Below, in pieces: positions 48,555 through 56,745 of a DNA stretch of 64,000 nt. The stretch lies in the NCBI RefSeq assembly GCF_008579165.1, contig NZ_BKCN01000006.1; one strand, written 5' to 3'. The stretch comes from Iodidimonas nitroreducens. GTDB lineage: Bacteria > Pseudomonadota > Alphaproteobacteria > Sphingomonadales > Rhodothalassiaceae. A program made the position numbers and the translations under genes. Position 1 is the first letter of the stretch, and each line of letters begins with the position of its first letter. The notes below the pieces were generated by a model, which did not search any database, was not told the DNA's origin, and saw only the letters and a list, made by a program, of their open reading frames with translations.

Positions 48555-48773
48555 CCCAAACTATGATGATACGCTATCACTTCGTTGTGAAATATCATGT
48601 AATATTCGCGTAAAAATAAAAATGTCAGCCAGGTCGCCACTCGGGGGCTGTGCAAAGCCGGTTTTCTGTGGTTCTTTTTAAGATCAGGTTCGATTGTACC
48701 TATGATCGGACTTGGAAAGAAAAAAACATGGCCGACGAACAAGGCCGCATCGTGGGAATCTGGAGAGGGATAT

Positions 48774-50371
48774 ATGGCTGACAACAGCATCGGTTCCGCA
48801 GCCTCGGGAGGCAGGGGCGAATTATTCGGGCATCCAAAAGGGTTATATGTTCTGTTCATGGCAGAGATGTGGGAGCGCTTTTCCTATTATGGGATGCGGG
48901 CGCTGCTGATTTTCTACCTGACCCAGCATTGGCTTTTTTCCGATGGCTCGGCCTCTTTGATTTATGGCACCTATACCTCGCTGGTTTATATCACGCCGGT
49001 GCTGGGCGGCTATCTGGCGGATAAATATCTGGGCCAGCGCAAAGCGGTTTTATTTGGCGCCATCATGCTCACCTGCGGCCATGGCCTGATGGCTTTTGAA
49101 GGTACGGGCGGGCAGGATGATCCCGCCCTCAATATTTTCTGGCTGGCGCTTTCTTTCATCATCGTTGGTTCGGGCTTTTTGAAAGCCAATATTTCGGTGA
49201 TCGTCGGTCAACTTTATTCCCTCACCGATGCGCGCCGCGATGGGGCCTATACGATCTTTTATATGGGGATCAATGTGGGGGCGGCCATCGGCACCATCGT
49301 TGCCGGATATCTGGGCCAAACCTATGGCTGGAAATATGGCTTTGGCGCTGCGGGCATCGGGATGCTGCTCGGTCTTCTGGTTTTTGTGTGGAAAACGTCT
49401 TTGCTGCTGGGCCGGGGTGAATCCCCCGATCCGGCGCGGCTGAAGCGCAAGATCGCCGGTTTGCTCAATCTGGAATGGACGCTTTATCTGCTGTCTTTGC
49501 TTTCGGTTGGCGGCATCTGGATGCTGGTTCAGATGCAAGGGGCGGTGGGCAGCCTGCTTTTGGGCTCTGGCATCATTTTGCTGGGCTATGTGATTTATGA
49601 GGCGATGACCAAGCTCAGCCCCCATGAGCGCGACCGGATTTTCGCTGTGGTCTTTCTGATCGCCTTGCAGCCGCTTTTCTGGGGTCTGTTCGAGCAGGCG
49701 GGGTCGTCGCTCAATCTGTTCACGGATCGTTATGTGGATCGCATGGGCGTTCCGGCATCGGTGTTTCAATCGCTGAACCCGATTTATATCGTGTTGCTGG
49801 GGCCGGTTTTTGCGGGGCTATGGGTATTTTTGGCCAAGCGCGGGCTGGAACCGTCCACCCCGGCCAAATTCGGCCTTGGGATCGTGCAATTGGGGCTGGG
49901 GTTTCTGGTGCTGGTTGTGGGGCCCATCTGGTGGGCGTCAATGCGGCGACCCCGGTCGTGTTTATTTTTCTGATTTATCTGCTGCACACCACGGGTGAGC
50001 TGTGCTTATCGCCGGTGGGGCTTTCGGCCATGAACCGGCTGGCGCCCAAGCATATGGCCAGCCTGATCATGGGGGCGTGGTTTTTTGCCACCGCCGGGGG
50101 CAATTTCGTTGCCGGGTTGATCGCCAGCGCCACGGGTAGTGGTGGCCATGCCGGGGGAACGGATATGGCCAAGGGATATGTTTTGGAAATCTACACCACC
50201 ATCGGCTTTGTGGCTTTGGGTGTGGGGGTTCTGGTCATGATGATTGCGCCGCTGGTGAAACGGCTGATGCATCTCGATACCCTGAAAGACGATCAGGAAC
50301 TGGCGGGCTATGAAGAGGTGGGCGAGGCGCAGACCGTGGGTATCCATCCAGAGCGGGAAACAAGATCATAA
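48774..50371 (+). CDS. POT/PTR-family proton-dependent oligopeptide transporter (frameshifted)
   Basis: Inner-membrane importer of di- and tripeptides. Signature MWERFSYYGMRALLIFYL (the ExxER-like POT motif region) and GKYTSLVYITPVLGGYLADKYLG-type second motif; about 12-14 hydrophobic segments. The start is ATG 48774 with GGAGAGGG upstream. One G is missing at 49917-49922 (GGGG-CCC); restoring it gives VGAHLVGVNAATPVVF and then TGELCLSPVGLSAMNRLAP, a conserved POT segment. It lies 34 bp upstream of two exported amidohydrolases, suggesting a peptide-utilisation operon. Confidence 0.9.
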
Positions 50372-50405
50372 AATCGGGGCTTCAATCGTCTTTTGAGGAG
50401 GCAAC

Positions 50406-51877
50406 ATGCTAAAAGATATAACGCTGAAAGATAAAAGGGCGGGACTGGCAATCGCGACAGCCTTGACGCTCACCCTATCGGGTTGCGCGACCGCCCTTGG
50501 TAATGGGGGCGTGTCTGGCTCAACCGCAACGACGGAAGCATCGTCAGGCAAGGGATCAGATGCGGCGCGCTCTGCCGCTGATCCCTATCCCTCGACCTAT
50601 CGCCCGCTGGCAAGCCGACCCACGCTCATTCGCAATGCCGTGGTGCTGGATGGTGCGGGCAATCGCATCAATGATGGATCGGTGCTGCTACAAGACGGCA
50701 AAATCAGTGCCATTGGCAAGGATATCAAGGCCCCGGCGGATGCGGTGATCATCGATGCCGCAGGCAAATGGGTCACACCGGGGATTATCGATGTGCACAG
50801 CCATTTGGGGGTTTATCCATCCCCCGGGGTGCGGGCCCATTCCGATGGCAATGAAGCCACCGCCCCGGTCACCGCCAATGTGTGGGCCGAACATTCGGTC
50901 TGGCCGCAGGATCCCGGTTTCGTGCGGGCCTTGGCCGGTGGGATTACCGCTTTGCAGGCCTTGCCCGGTTCGGCCAATTTGTTTGGCGGGCGGGGGGTGA
51001 CCTTGAAAAACGTACCGGCGCGCACGGTTCAGGGAATGAAATTTCCCGATGCGCTTTATGGTTTGAAAATGGCCTGCGGGGAAAATCCCAAGCGGGTTTA
51101 TGGTAGCAAGGGGCGTTCGCCTGCAACCCGGATGGGCAATTTTGCGGGCTATCGCGAAAGCTGGATCAAAGCCACCGATTATAAGGTGAAATGGGATGAG
51201 TATGAGGCCAAGGTCGCGCGCGGAGACAAGGCCAAAGCACCCACACGCGATCTTGAGATGGACACCCTGAAAGGCGTTCTGGACGGCGATATCATCGTTC
51301 ATATGCATTGCTATCGCGCTGATGAAATGGCTCAGGTGATCGATATGTCGAAGGAATTCGGCTATCAGGTGGGCACCTTCCATCATGCGGTCGAAGCTTA
51401 TAAAGTGGCCGATCTGCTGGCTGAAAATGGCACCTGTGCGGCCATGTGGGCGGATTGGTGGGGCTTTAAGATGGAAGCCTATGATGGCATCCGCGAAAAT
51501 ATCCCCTTCGTGCATCAGGCCGGGGCCTGCGCCATCGTTCATTCCGATTCCGAAGTGGGTATCCAAAGGCTTAATCAGGAAGCCGCCAAAGCCATGGCCG
51601 ATGCCAATAAGGCAGGCTGAAGATCAGCAAGGAAATCGCCTGGACATGGCTGAGCCTTAATCCGGCGCGATCCTTAGGGATCGATAATCAGACCGGCAGC
51701 CTTGAACCCGGCAAGAATGCCGATGTGGTTTTATGGACGGATGATCCCTTCTCCAGCTATGCGAAAGCGGAAAAGGTTTATGTGGATGGGGCTTTGGTCT
51801 GGGATTTGAATGATCGCACCGTGCAGCCGGTGATGGATTTTGAATTGGGTCAACCCGGTGCGGGAGATGCGAAATGA
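50406..51877 (+). CDS. Amidohydrolase lipoprotein, imidazolonepropionase-like (frameshifted)
   Basis: Exported metal-dependent hydrolase. The N-terminus has lipobox TLSGC (Cys near residue 27), then the amidohydrolase start LIRNAVVLDGAGNRINDGSVL and metal motif TPGIIDVHSHLG (HxH). Further metal ligands are likely in IIVHMHCYRADE, GTFHHAVEAYK and the late VHSDSEVGIQRL (Asp). One base is missing near 51617; restoring it gives AGLKISKEIAWTWLSLNPARSLG and the usual C-terminal LEPGKNADVVLW. Stop overlaps the next gene (ATGA). Related enzymes cleave Xaa-Pro or Xaa-Arg dipeptides; the substrate is inferred from the peptide transporter. Confidence 0.87.
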
Positions 51878-53169
51878 AAGCTTTGGCAACATCTTTGGCA
51901 ACATCCCTGATGGCCGGTCTGTCGCTTTTTGCCGGGCAGGCCGATGCCCAATCCATTGCCATTACCGGTGGCACCATCCACAGCATGGGCCCGGCGGGCC
52001 TGATCGAGGATGGCACCCTTTTAATGAAGGATGGGGTAATCGAGGCGGTGGGCGATAGTGCTTTGGCCGTGCCCGATGGCTATCGGGTGATCAAGGCCGA
52101 GGGCCGCCCGGTGACCCCGGGCATTTTTGCCGCCTTCACCCAGATCGGTCTGGTCGAGGTGGGCGCGGTTGAAGATACCCGCGATGGCAGTGTGCGCGGC
52201 GATGTGCCCTTTCATGCGGCTTTTGATGTGAGCTATGCCATCAATCCTGCTTCCAGCCTTGTTCCCGTCACCCGGATCGAGGGGATCACCCGCGCCGCTG
52301 TTACGGCTTCGGGCGGGGATCATGTGCTGGCAGGCCAGGGCGCGCTCATCCATCTGGGTGAAGGCATGGATCTGGTGACCCGGCCCCGTGCTTTCATGAC
52401 CGCCTATCTGGGGGCCGATGGGGGCGATGAAGCCGGAAATTCCCGCGCGGGGGCAGTGATCTGGCTGGTCAATGCCCTGAAAGATGCCAATCGCTATGCC
52501 AAGGCCCCCAATCCGTCTGAATGGGCGGGGGTGGTCAGCGCCCTTGATGCTGAAGCCCTGGCCCCGGTGGTGCGCGGCGATCAAAAGCTTTTGATCCATG
52601 CCAGCCGGGCCAGTGATCTTTTGCAGGTGATCCGCCTGAAAAAGGAAATGCCGAAGCTTGATCTGGCGATTGTTGGCGCGGCTGAAGGCTGGATGCTGGC
52701 CGATGAACTGGCGGCGGCAAAAATCCCGGTGATCATGCAGCCCTTCGATAATCTGCCGTCGGATTTCTCGCATCTGGCCGCGACCCAGAAAAATGCCGCC
52801 CGGCTGTCGCAAGCGGGCGTGCTGGTGGCCATCGGCGATACGGGGGCGGATTCCCATAATGCCCGGCTTGTTTTGCAATATGCCGGGAATGCGGTGGCGA
52901 ATGGCATGGATTGGGCTTATGCGCTGGCCTCCATTACCATCAATCCGGCGCGGCTTTATGGGGTGGAAAAGGAGCTTGGATCGCTGGAACCGGGCAAGCG
53001 CGCCGATGTGGTTATCTGGGATGGCGATCCTTTGGAAGTGATGTCGAGCCCCGATGCGGTTTTCATCGATGGCGATGAAATCGAATTGGTCTCCCGGCAA
53101 ACGCGCCTGCGGGATCGCTATATGAATTTGGGCGGCGATCAGCCTTTGCCTATCGCGATTGAGGCTTAA
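51874..53169 (+). CDS. Amidohydrolase family protein, periplasmic
   Basis: A 431-aa paralogue of the preceding gene with a signal peptide (GLSLFAGQADAQSIAITGG). It has the fold features (GTIHSMGPAGLIEDGTLLM, the late LGSLEPGKRADVVIWDGDP), but the first HxH metal motif is absent: where TPGIIDVHSHLG stands in the partner, this one reads TPGIFAAFTQIGLVEVG. It may lack one metal site, be non-catalytic, or form a complex with the partner, whose stop codon it overlaps. Terminator follows at 53179. Confidence 0.85.
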   Translation: MKALATSLATSLMAGLSLFAGQADAQSIAITGGTIHSMGPAGLIEDGTLLMKDGVIEAVGDSALAVPDGYRVIKAEGRPVTPGIFAAFTQIGLVEVGAVEDTRDGSVRGDVPFHAAFDVSYAINPASSLVPVTRIEGITRAAVTASGGDHVLAGQGALIHLGEGMDLVTRPRAFMTAYLGADGGDEAGNSRAGAVIWLVNALKDANRYAKAPNPSEWAGVVSALDAEALAPVVRGDQKLLIHASRASDLLQVIRLKKEMPKLDLAIVGAAEGWMLADELAAAKIPVIMQPFDNLPSDFSHLAATQKNAARLSQAGVLVAIGDTGADSHNARLVLQYAGNAVANGMDWAYALASITINPARLYGVEKELGSLEPGKRADVVIWDGDPLEVMSSPDAVFIDGDEIELVSRQTRLRDRYMNLGGDQPLPIAIEA

Positions 53170-53178
53170 GCGAATTTT

Positions 53179-53214
53179 AAAGGAGCCAAAGACTGTGTTT
53201 TTGGCTTCTTTTTT
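53179..53214 (+). terminator. Intrinsic terminator after the peptide-utilisation operon
   Basis: Stem AAAGGAGCCAAA (53179-53190) / TTTGGCTTCTTT (53200-53211) with one G-T pair, 9-base loop, then T residues to 53214. It closes the POT-amidohydrolase unit. Confidence 0.82.
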
Positions 53215-53255
53215 CGCCCTCTGTTTTTTGGCCTCAGGAAAGCTTCGGCTTTTAG

Positions 53256-53537
53256 ATGCGCCATTTTCGCTGGACGGACTATCAGGATCGTATTATTTTG
53301 ATAGCTATGAATAAGATCGCATTCAAATCTGACCATGGTGATTGGGCCGCACGCGGTAAATCGCGAGCCTTTTATTCCGGCTTGCGTTCCGGGCTGGCGG
53401 CATTTACCAGTTTTTATGAACCGCGCCCACGCCGAGCCACTGCTGATGAAGCTGATGCCTTGGCTGATGATTTCGATCGGATTGGCAAGGATGGCCAACG
53501 CAGCCTGCGGCATGTTCGGAAGAAATATCGTTTGTGA
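53256..53537 (+). CDS. Small basic protein of unknown function
   Basis: A 93-aa charged protein (or 76 aa from ATG 53307, MNKIAFKSDHGDW). Visible features: FKSDHGDWAARGKSRAFYSG and a C-terminal charged helix ADALADDFDRIGKDGQRSL. No signal peptide or membrane segment. I do not recognise the family. Its TGA overlaps the GTG start of the DUF2335 gene (GTGA), so the two form an operon; homologues next to DUF2335 genes may point to a phage or accessory origin. Confidence 0.6.
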   Translation: MRHFRWTDYQDRIILIAMNKIAFKSDHGDWAARGKSRAFYSGLRSGLAAFTSFYEPRPRRATADEADALADDFDRIGKDGQRSLRHVRKKYRL

Positions 53538-54240
53538 GTGATCAGCAATCTTCAGGTGACAATTCCGAAGAAAAAGGCGTGAAATCCGTTCCTTCGGAGG
53601 TGAATGCAGACAATGACGAAAGCGCCGATGGCGGCTATGTCATGCTTGCACGACGCTATAAGGGCCCAATCCCCCCGCCAGATATTTTGGAAGCCTATAA
53701 TGATCTGGTGCCGGGCGCTGCGGCAGAAATCATCGCGAATTGGGGCAAGGAATCCGATCATCGCCGCGATATGGAGCGCCTTGGCCTGAAGGGTGAACTG
53801 GCAGCCGAAAAGCGCGGACAATATCTGGGGGCGTTCGTTGCTCTTTTTATTTTTGCTATGGCTTTTGCCGCAGGCTGGTTCGGGATGATTGAAATAGGGC
53901 TAGGGTCAGGATCCATGAAGCACGCCTTCGAGGTTTGAAGCAGAACGGCTCAGTGCAAGGAGGAGAGGTGCAGGAATATGTCGATATTTCAAGCCGATCC
54001 GACGCTGCAATGAGCCGTTCTGGTCAAATCCCATAGGGACGCCGCAATGACGTCCATCTCGAACAGAGAGACGCTTGGAAAGGCAGCCAGCCTTCCCGGC
54101 ACGCCTCTCCGTCCGATCTGTTTGTCCTTCCGGCGCCTCGAAGGTGCGGTTCATGGATCCTGACCCTCGGCATATTGGCGATTGGCGTTGCAGGGATCAT
54201 AACGGTTCTGGTCCGTGGCCGGAATGGCAATGCTTCCTGA
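53534..54240 (+). pseudogene. DUF2335 membrane protein gene interrupted by a 266-bp element
   Basis: The N-terminal part is acidic then proline-rich (MLARRYKGPIPPPDILEAYNDLVPGAAAEII), the start of DUF2335 proteins, with coiled charged helix and TM1 (QYLGAFVALFIFAMAFAAGW). After FGMIEIGL the frame runs into an inserted element (53902-54167) and stops at 53936-53938. Joining 53901 to 54168 restores the frame exactly: codon CTC, then GILAIGVAGIITVLVRG (TM2) and a stop at 54238-54240, giving a 146-aa protein of normal family length with two helices. The interrupted product would lack TM2 and end with 11 element-encoded residues. Confidence 0.8.
53902..54167. mobile_element. MITE-like 266-bp inverted-repeat element
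   Basis: Terminal inverted repeats 53902-53933 and 54136-54167: the outer 18 bases are identical (AGGGTCAGGATCCATGAA) and 29 of 32 match overall, including CCTTCGAGG. An internal inverted repeat, 53941-53957 with 54006-54022 (16 of 17), adds a hairpin. No transposase: the one minus-strand ORF (53906-54154, MNRTFEAPEGQTDR) shows no known motif. CT flanks both ends (53900-53901, 54166-54167), compatible with a 2-bp target duplication. It interrupts the DUF2335 gene in its second membrane helix. It is probably mobilised in trans by an IS with matching ends. Confidence 0.8.
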
Positions 54241-54293
54241 GGATCAATCTGGGCTTCCTGAAGATCAATCTGCTTATTTTTTCACGAAGGCCT

Positions 54294-55196
54294 TCATCCG
54301 CGTTTTTCGTGCCAGTCTTTGAGGGCATTGGCGAGCAGCATGAAATCTGCGTGGCGGGCGGCGTTTTTTCGCCAGACAAGGCCAATGGTGCGGGCCGGGG
54401 CCTTTCCCGCCAAGGGCACGGTGCGCACATGGGTGCCGTTCAGAATGCCGCCTTCGATGGCCATTTCCGGGATCAGGGTCATCCCCATGCCATTATCCAC
54501 CATCTGCACCAATGTATGAAGGCTGGTGCTGAGGATCGAGCGGGTGGGGTCGATGCCGGGCAAGGAACAGGCGGCCAGCGCATGATCGCGCAGGCAATGG
54601 CCTTCTTCCAGCAAAAGCAGGGTTTCGTGATCGAGGTCCTTTGGCTGCACTTGTGCGGGCAAGGGCGTGTCGCCGGGGGGGTAGGCCGCAAGAAAATGAT
54701 CGTCGAACAAAGGTTCCAGATGCACATCGCCGCAGCGATAGGGCAGGGCATAGAGGATGATATCCAAACTGCCCGCATGCAGTTCGTGGCACAGGGTTTC
54801 CGACATTTGTTCGCGTAAATGCAGCTTTAAACCGGGATAGGCCCGGCGCAAAATGGGCATGGCCCGGGGCAACAAAAAAGGCGCAATGGTGGGGATGATG
54901 CCCATGCGGATGGTGCCGGTCAGCGGTTCTTTGGTGGCCATGGTCAATTCCACCAGTTCATCCGCTTCACGCAGCAGTTTTTTCGCCTTATGCACCACCG
55001 CTAGCCCCAAGGGCGTGAACCATAAAGCGCGGCGGGTGCGCTCAACCAAAGCCACATCGAGCAGGCTTTCAAGCTCGGCGATGCCCGATGAGAGGGTGGA
55101 TTGCGTGACATGGCACATTTCGGCGGCCCGGCCAAAATGCATCTGATCGTGCAAAGCCACCAGATAGCGCAATTGTTTCAATGTGGGTGTGATCAT
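54294..55196 (-). CDS. oxyR: OxyR-type LysR-family peroxide sensor
   Basis: A 300-aa LTTR. N-terminal winged HTH (LKQLRYLVALHDQMHFGRAAE, VTQSTLSSGIAELE), then the effector domain. The two redox cysteines stand in GHCLRDHALAACS, matching the C199/C208 disulfide pair of E. coli OxyR. STSLHTLVQMVDNGMGMTLIPEMA is the usual late segment. Divergently transcribed from ahpC-ahpD across 113 bases, the classic arrangement for control of peroxide defence. Confidence 0.92.
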   Translation of the reverse strand: MITPTLKQLRYLVALHDQMHFGRAAEMCHVTQSTLSSGIAELESLLDVALVERTRRALWFTPLGLAVVHKAKKLLREADELVELTMATKEPLTGTIRMGIIPTIAPFLLPRAMPILRRAYPGLKLHLREQMSETLCHELHAGSLDIILYALPYRCGDVHLEPLFDDHFLAAYPPGDTPLPAQVQPKDLDHETLLLLEEGHCLRDHALAACSLPGIDPTRSILSTSLHTLVQMVDNGMGMTLIPEMAIEGGILNGTHVRTVPLAGKAPARTIGLVWRKNAARHADFMLLANALKDWHEKRG

Positions 55197-55309
55197 GATC
55201 GCCTCAATCGATTAATGACATTCAAAATATCTGTTTGATCAATAATTGCAACAGTGTCACATAAAGGGCGTTCACATTGCGTTTCCACTCCAGCACAAAG
55301 GATAAAGAT
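55197..55309. promoter_or_regulatory. oxyR-ahpC divergent control region
   Basis: An AT-rich 113-base spacer expected to hold both promoters and an OxyR operator. A loose dyad is visible around 55204-55247 (CAATCGATTA ... TTGATCAATAATTG). I cannot place -35/-10 boxes with certainty. AAGGA ahead of ATG 55310 is the ahpC ribosome site. Confidence 0.5.
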
Positions 55310-55863
55310 ATGTTGACCATTGGTGATAAATTTCCCGCCTTCGATCTGAAGGCCATCAGCAATACCGATCTGCCCGATGGCGATTTTCCCCGCCTGACGG
55401 ATCAGGATTTTTCCGGCAAATGGAAGCTGGTCTTTTTCTGGCCGAAGGATTTCACCTTCATTTGCCCCACCGAAATTCTGGCTTTCGATGCCTTGGCCGA
55501 TGAATTTACGGATCGCGATTGCGTGGTTCTGGGCGCCAGCACCGATACTGATTTCGTGCATTTTGCCTGGCGGAAAAGCCGCGAAGATCTGGCGCGGTGA
55601 AATTCCCATGGCTTGCCGATAATAAGAAAGAATTGTCGAGCGCTCTTGGCATTCTGGAAAAGGATGAAGCTGTGGCCCTGCGCGCCAGCTTCCTTGTGGA
55701 TCCCAATGGGATCATTCGGATGGTGCAGGCCAATGATCTGAGCGTGGGCCGCAATCCCGAAGAGGTTTTGCGTATTCTGGATGCCCTGCAAACCGATGAG
55801 CTGTGCCCGTGCAACTGGCATAGCGGTGAAGACACCATCGACGTGGCCAAAGAAGTCGCCTGA
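55310..55863 (+). CDS. ahpC: Peroxiredoxin AhpC, AhpD-linked type (frameshifted)
   Basis: Reduces H2O2, organic peroxides and peroxynitrite. Peroxidatic Cys in FWPKDFTFICPTEILAF; resolving Cys region DELCPCNWHSGED, with the CPCNW form found in AhpCs served by AhpD. One base is missing near 55593 (CTGGC-GCGGTGA); restoring it gives REDLAAVKFPWLADNKKELS. Start ATG 55310 (MLTIGDKFPAF); restored length 184 aa. Followed by a terminator and ahpD. Confidence 0.93.
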
Positions 55864-55881
55864 TCTTTCTGCAAGCAGATG

Positions 55882-55920
55882 AAAAGGCCCGGTCGGCGCG
55901 CTGCTCTGGCCGGGCTTTTT
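55882..55920 (+). terminator. Terminator-like hairpin between ahpC and ahpD
   Basis: AAAAGGCCCGG ... CCGGGCTTTTT with a 17-base loop and a T run. It would reduce read-through from ahpC into ahpD, setting a lower AhpD level. Confidence 0.7.
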
Positions 55921-55956
55921 CGTGAAAAATTCACAGACATAACAGGAGCAAAACCC

Positions 55957-56487
55957 ATGGCACTCGAAGACTTGAAAGCGCTGATCCCCGATTATGCCAA
56001 AGACATCAAGCTCAATCTTTCGGCCTTGTCGCGGGAACAGGGGCTGAGCCAACAGCAGCTTTATGGCACCCTGTTGGCCTGCGCGCTGGCATCATCCAAT
56101 GCCACACTCATCCGGCATCTTCACGAAGAAGCCGCCGCAAAGCTGAGCGATGAAGCGATCAATGCGGCCAAGGCGGCGGCATCGATCATGGCGATGAACA
56201 ACATCTATTACCGCTTCGTGCATTTATCATCCCATGCCGATTATAAAACCATGCCGGCAAAGCTGCGGATGAATGTGATCGGCAATCCGGGCATCGATAA
56301 GGTTGATTTCGAGCTCTATTCGCTGGCGGTATCCGCCATCAATGGCTGCGGCATGTGCATCGATAGCCATGAAGCGGTGCTGCGGAAGGGTGGATTGAGC
56401 GCGGAAGCCATTCAAACGGCGGTCCGGATTGCGGCCATCGTTCATGCCGTGGCGCGCACCCTTGATGGAGAAGAAGCCCTCGCCTGA
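55957..56487 (+). CDS. ahpD: Alkyl hydroperoxidase AhpD
   Basis: A 176-aa helical carboxymuconolactone-decarboxylase-fold protein with the active CxxC in AINGCGMCIDSHEAVLR, the Cys pair and nearby His relay of AhpD, and IPDYAKDIKLNLSAL at the N-terminus. It acts as reductant of AhpC, as in mycobacteria. Start at ATG 55957 with AGGAG upstream; a 26-residue in-frame extension runs through the terminator and is rejected. With ahpC and oxyR it forms a self-contained peroxide-response module. Confidence 0.93.
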   Translation: MALEDLKALIPDYAKDIKLNLSALSREQGLSQQQLYGTLLACALASSNATLIRHLHEEAAAKLSDEAINAAKAAASIMAMNNIYYRFVHLSSHADYKTMPAKLRMNVIGNPGIDKVDFELYSLAVSAINGCGMCIDSHEAVLRKGGLSAEAIQTAVRIAAIVHAVARTLDGEEALA

Positions 56488-56533
56488 ACGGTTTTTTAGA
56501 TGGTGCATGTGCCTGCTGTGGGGCTGAAAAAGA

Positions 56534-56559
56534 GGCCGGGTAGCCTAAGGCACCCGGCC
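56534..56559 (+). other. GC-rich hairpin after ahpD
   Basis: Perfect stem GGCCGGGT (56534-56541) / ACCCGGCC (56552-56559), 10-base loop, no T run after it. It lies in the 258-base gap before the convergent TonB receptor gene and may stabilise the ahpD mRNA end. Nothing else was recognised in 56560-56745. Confidence 0.5.
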
Positions 56560-56745
56560 CGAGTCACGACAGCGAGGATATGCGGCCATTAAAAACAGCC
56601 ACATAAGAACGTATGGCGCGAGCCAGATGGCTCCCGCTTCCGTTCAAGGCACAGTGTTCACGAAATGCACTCTAATATCAAGAAAAAGGCATCTCTATTG
56701 TCATGTTTTTGACATTATTTGCGACAGATTCTGTCTCGGCAAAGG

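Noticed and set aside
53906..54154. 82-aa ORF inside the MITE-like element
   Set aside because: It begins in one terminal repeat and ends in the other and has no transposase motif; probably a by-product of the repeats.
54075..54818. 247-aa plus-strand ORF opposite oxyR
   Set aside because: It is a shadow of oxyR and the MITE; composition is unlike a real protein and it has no ribosome site.
56488..56745. Terminator pair between ahpD and the TonB receptor gene
   Set aside because: Only a GC hairpin without a T run is present; not enough for a bidirectional terminator call.
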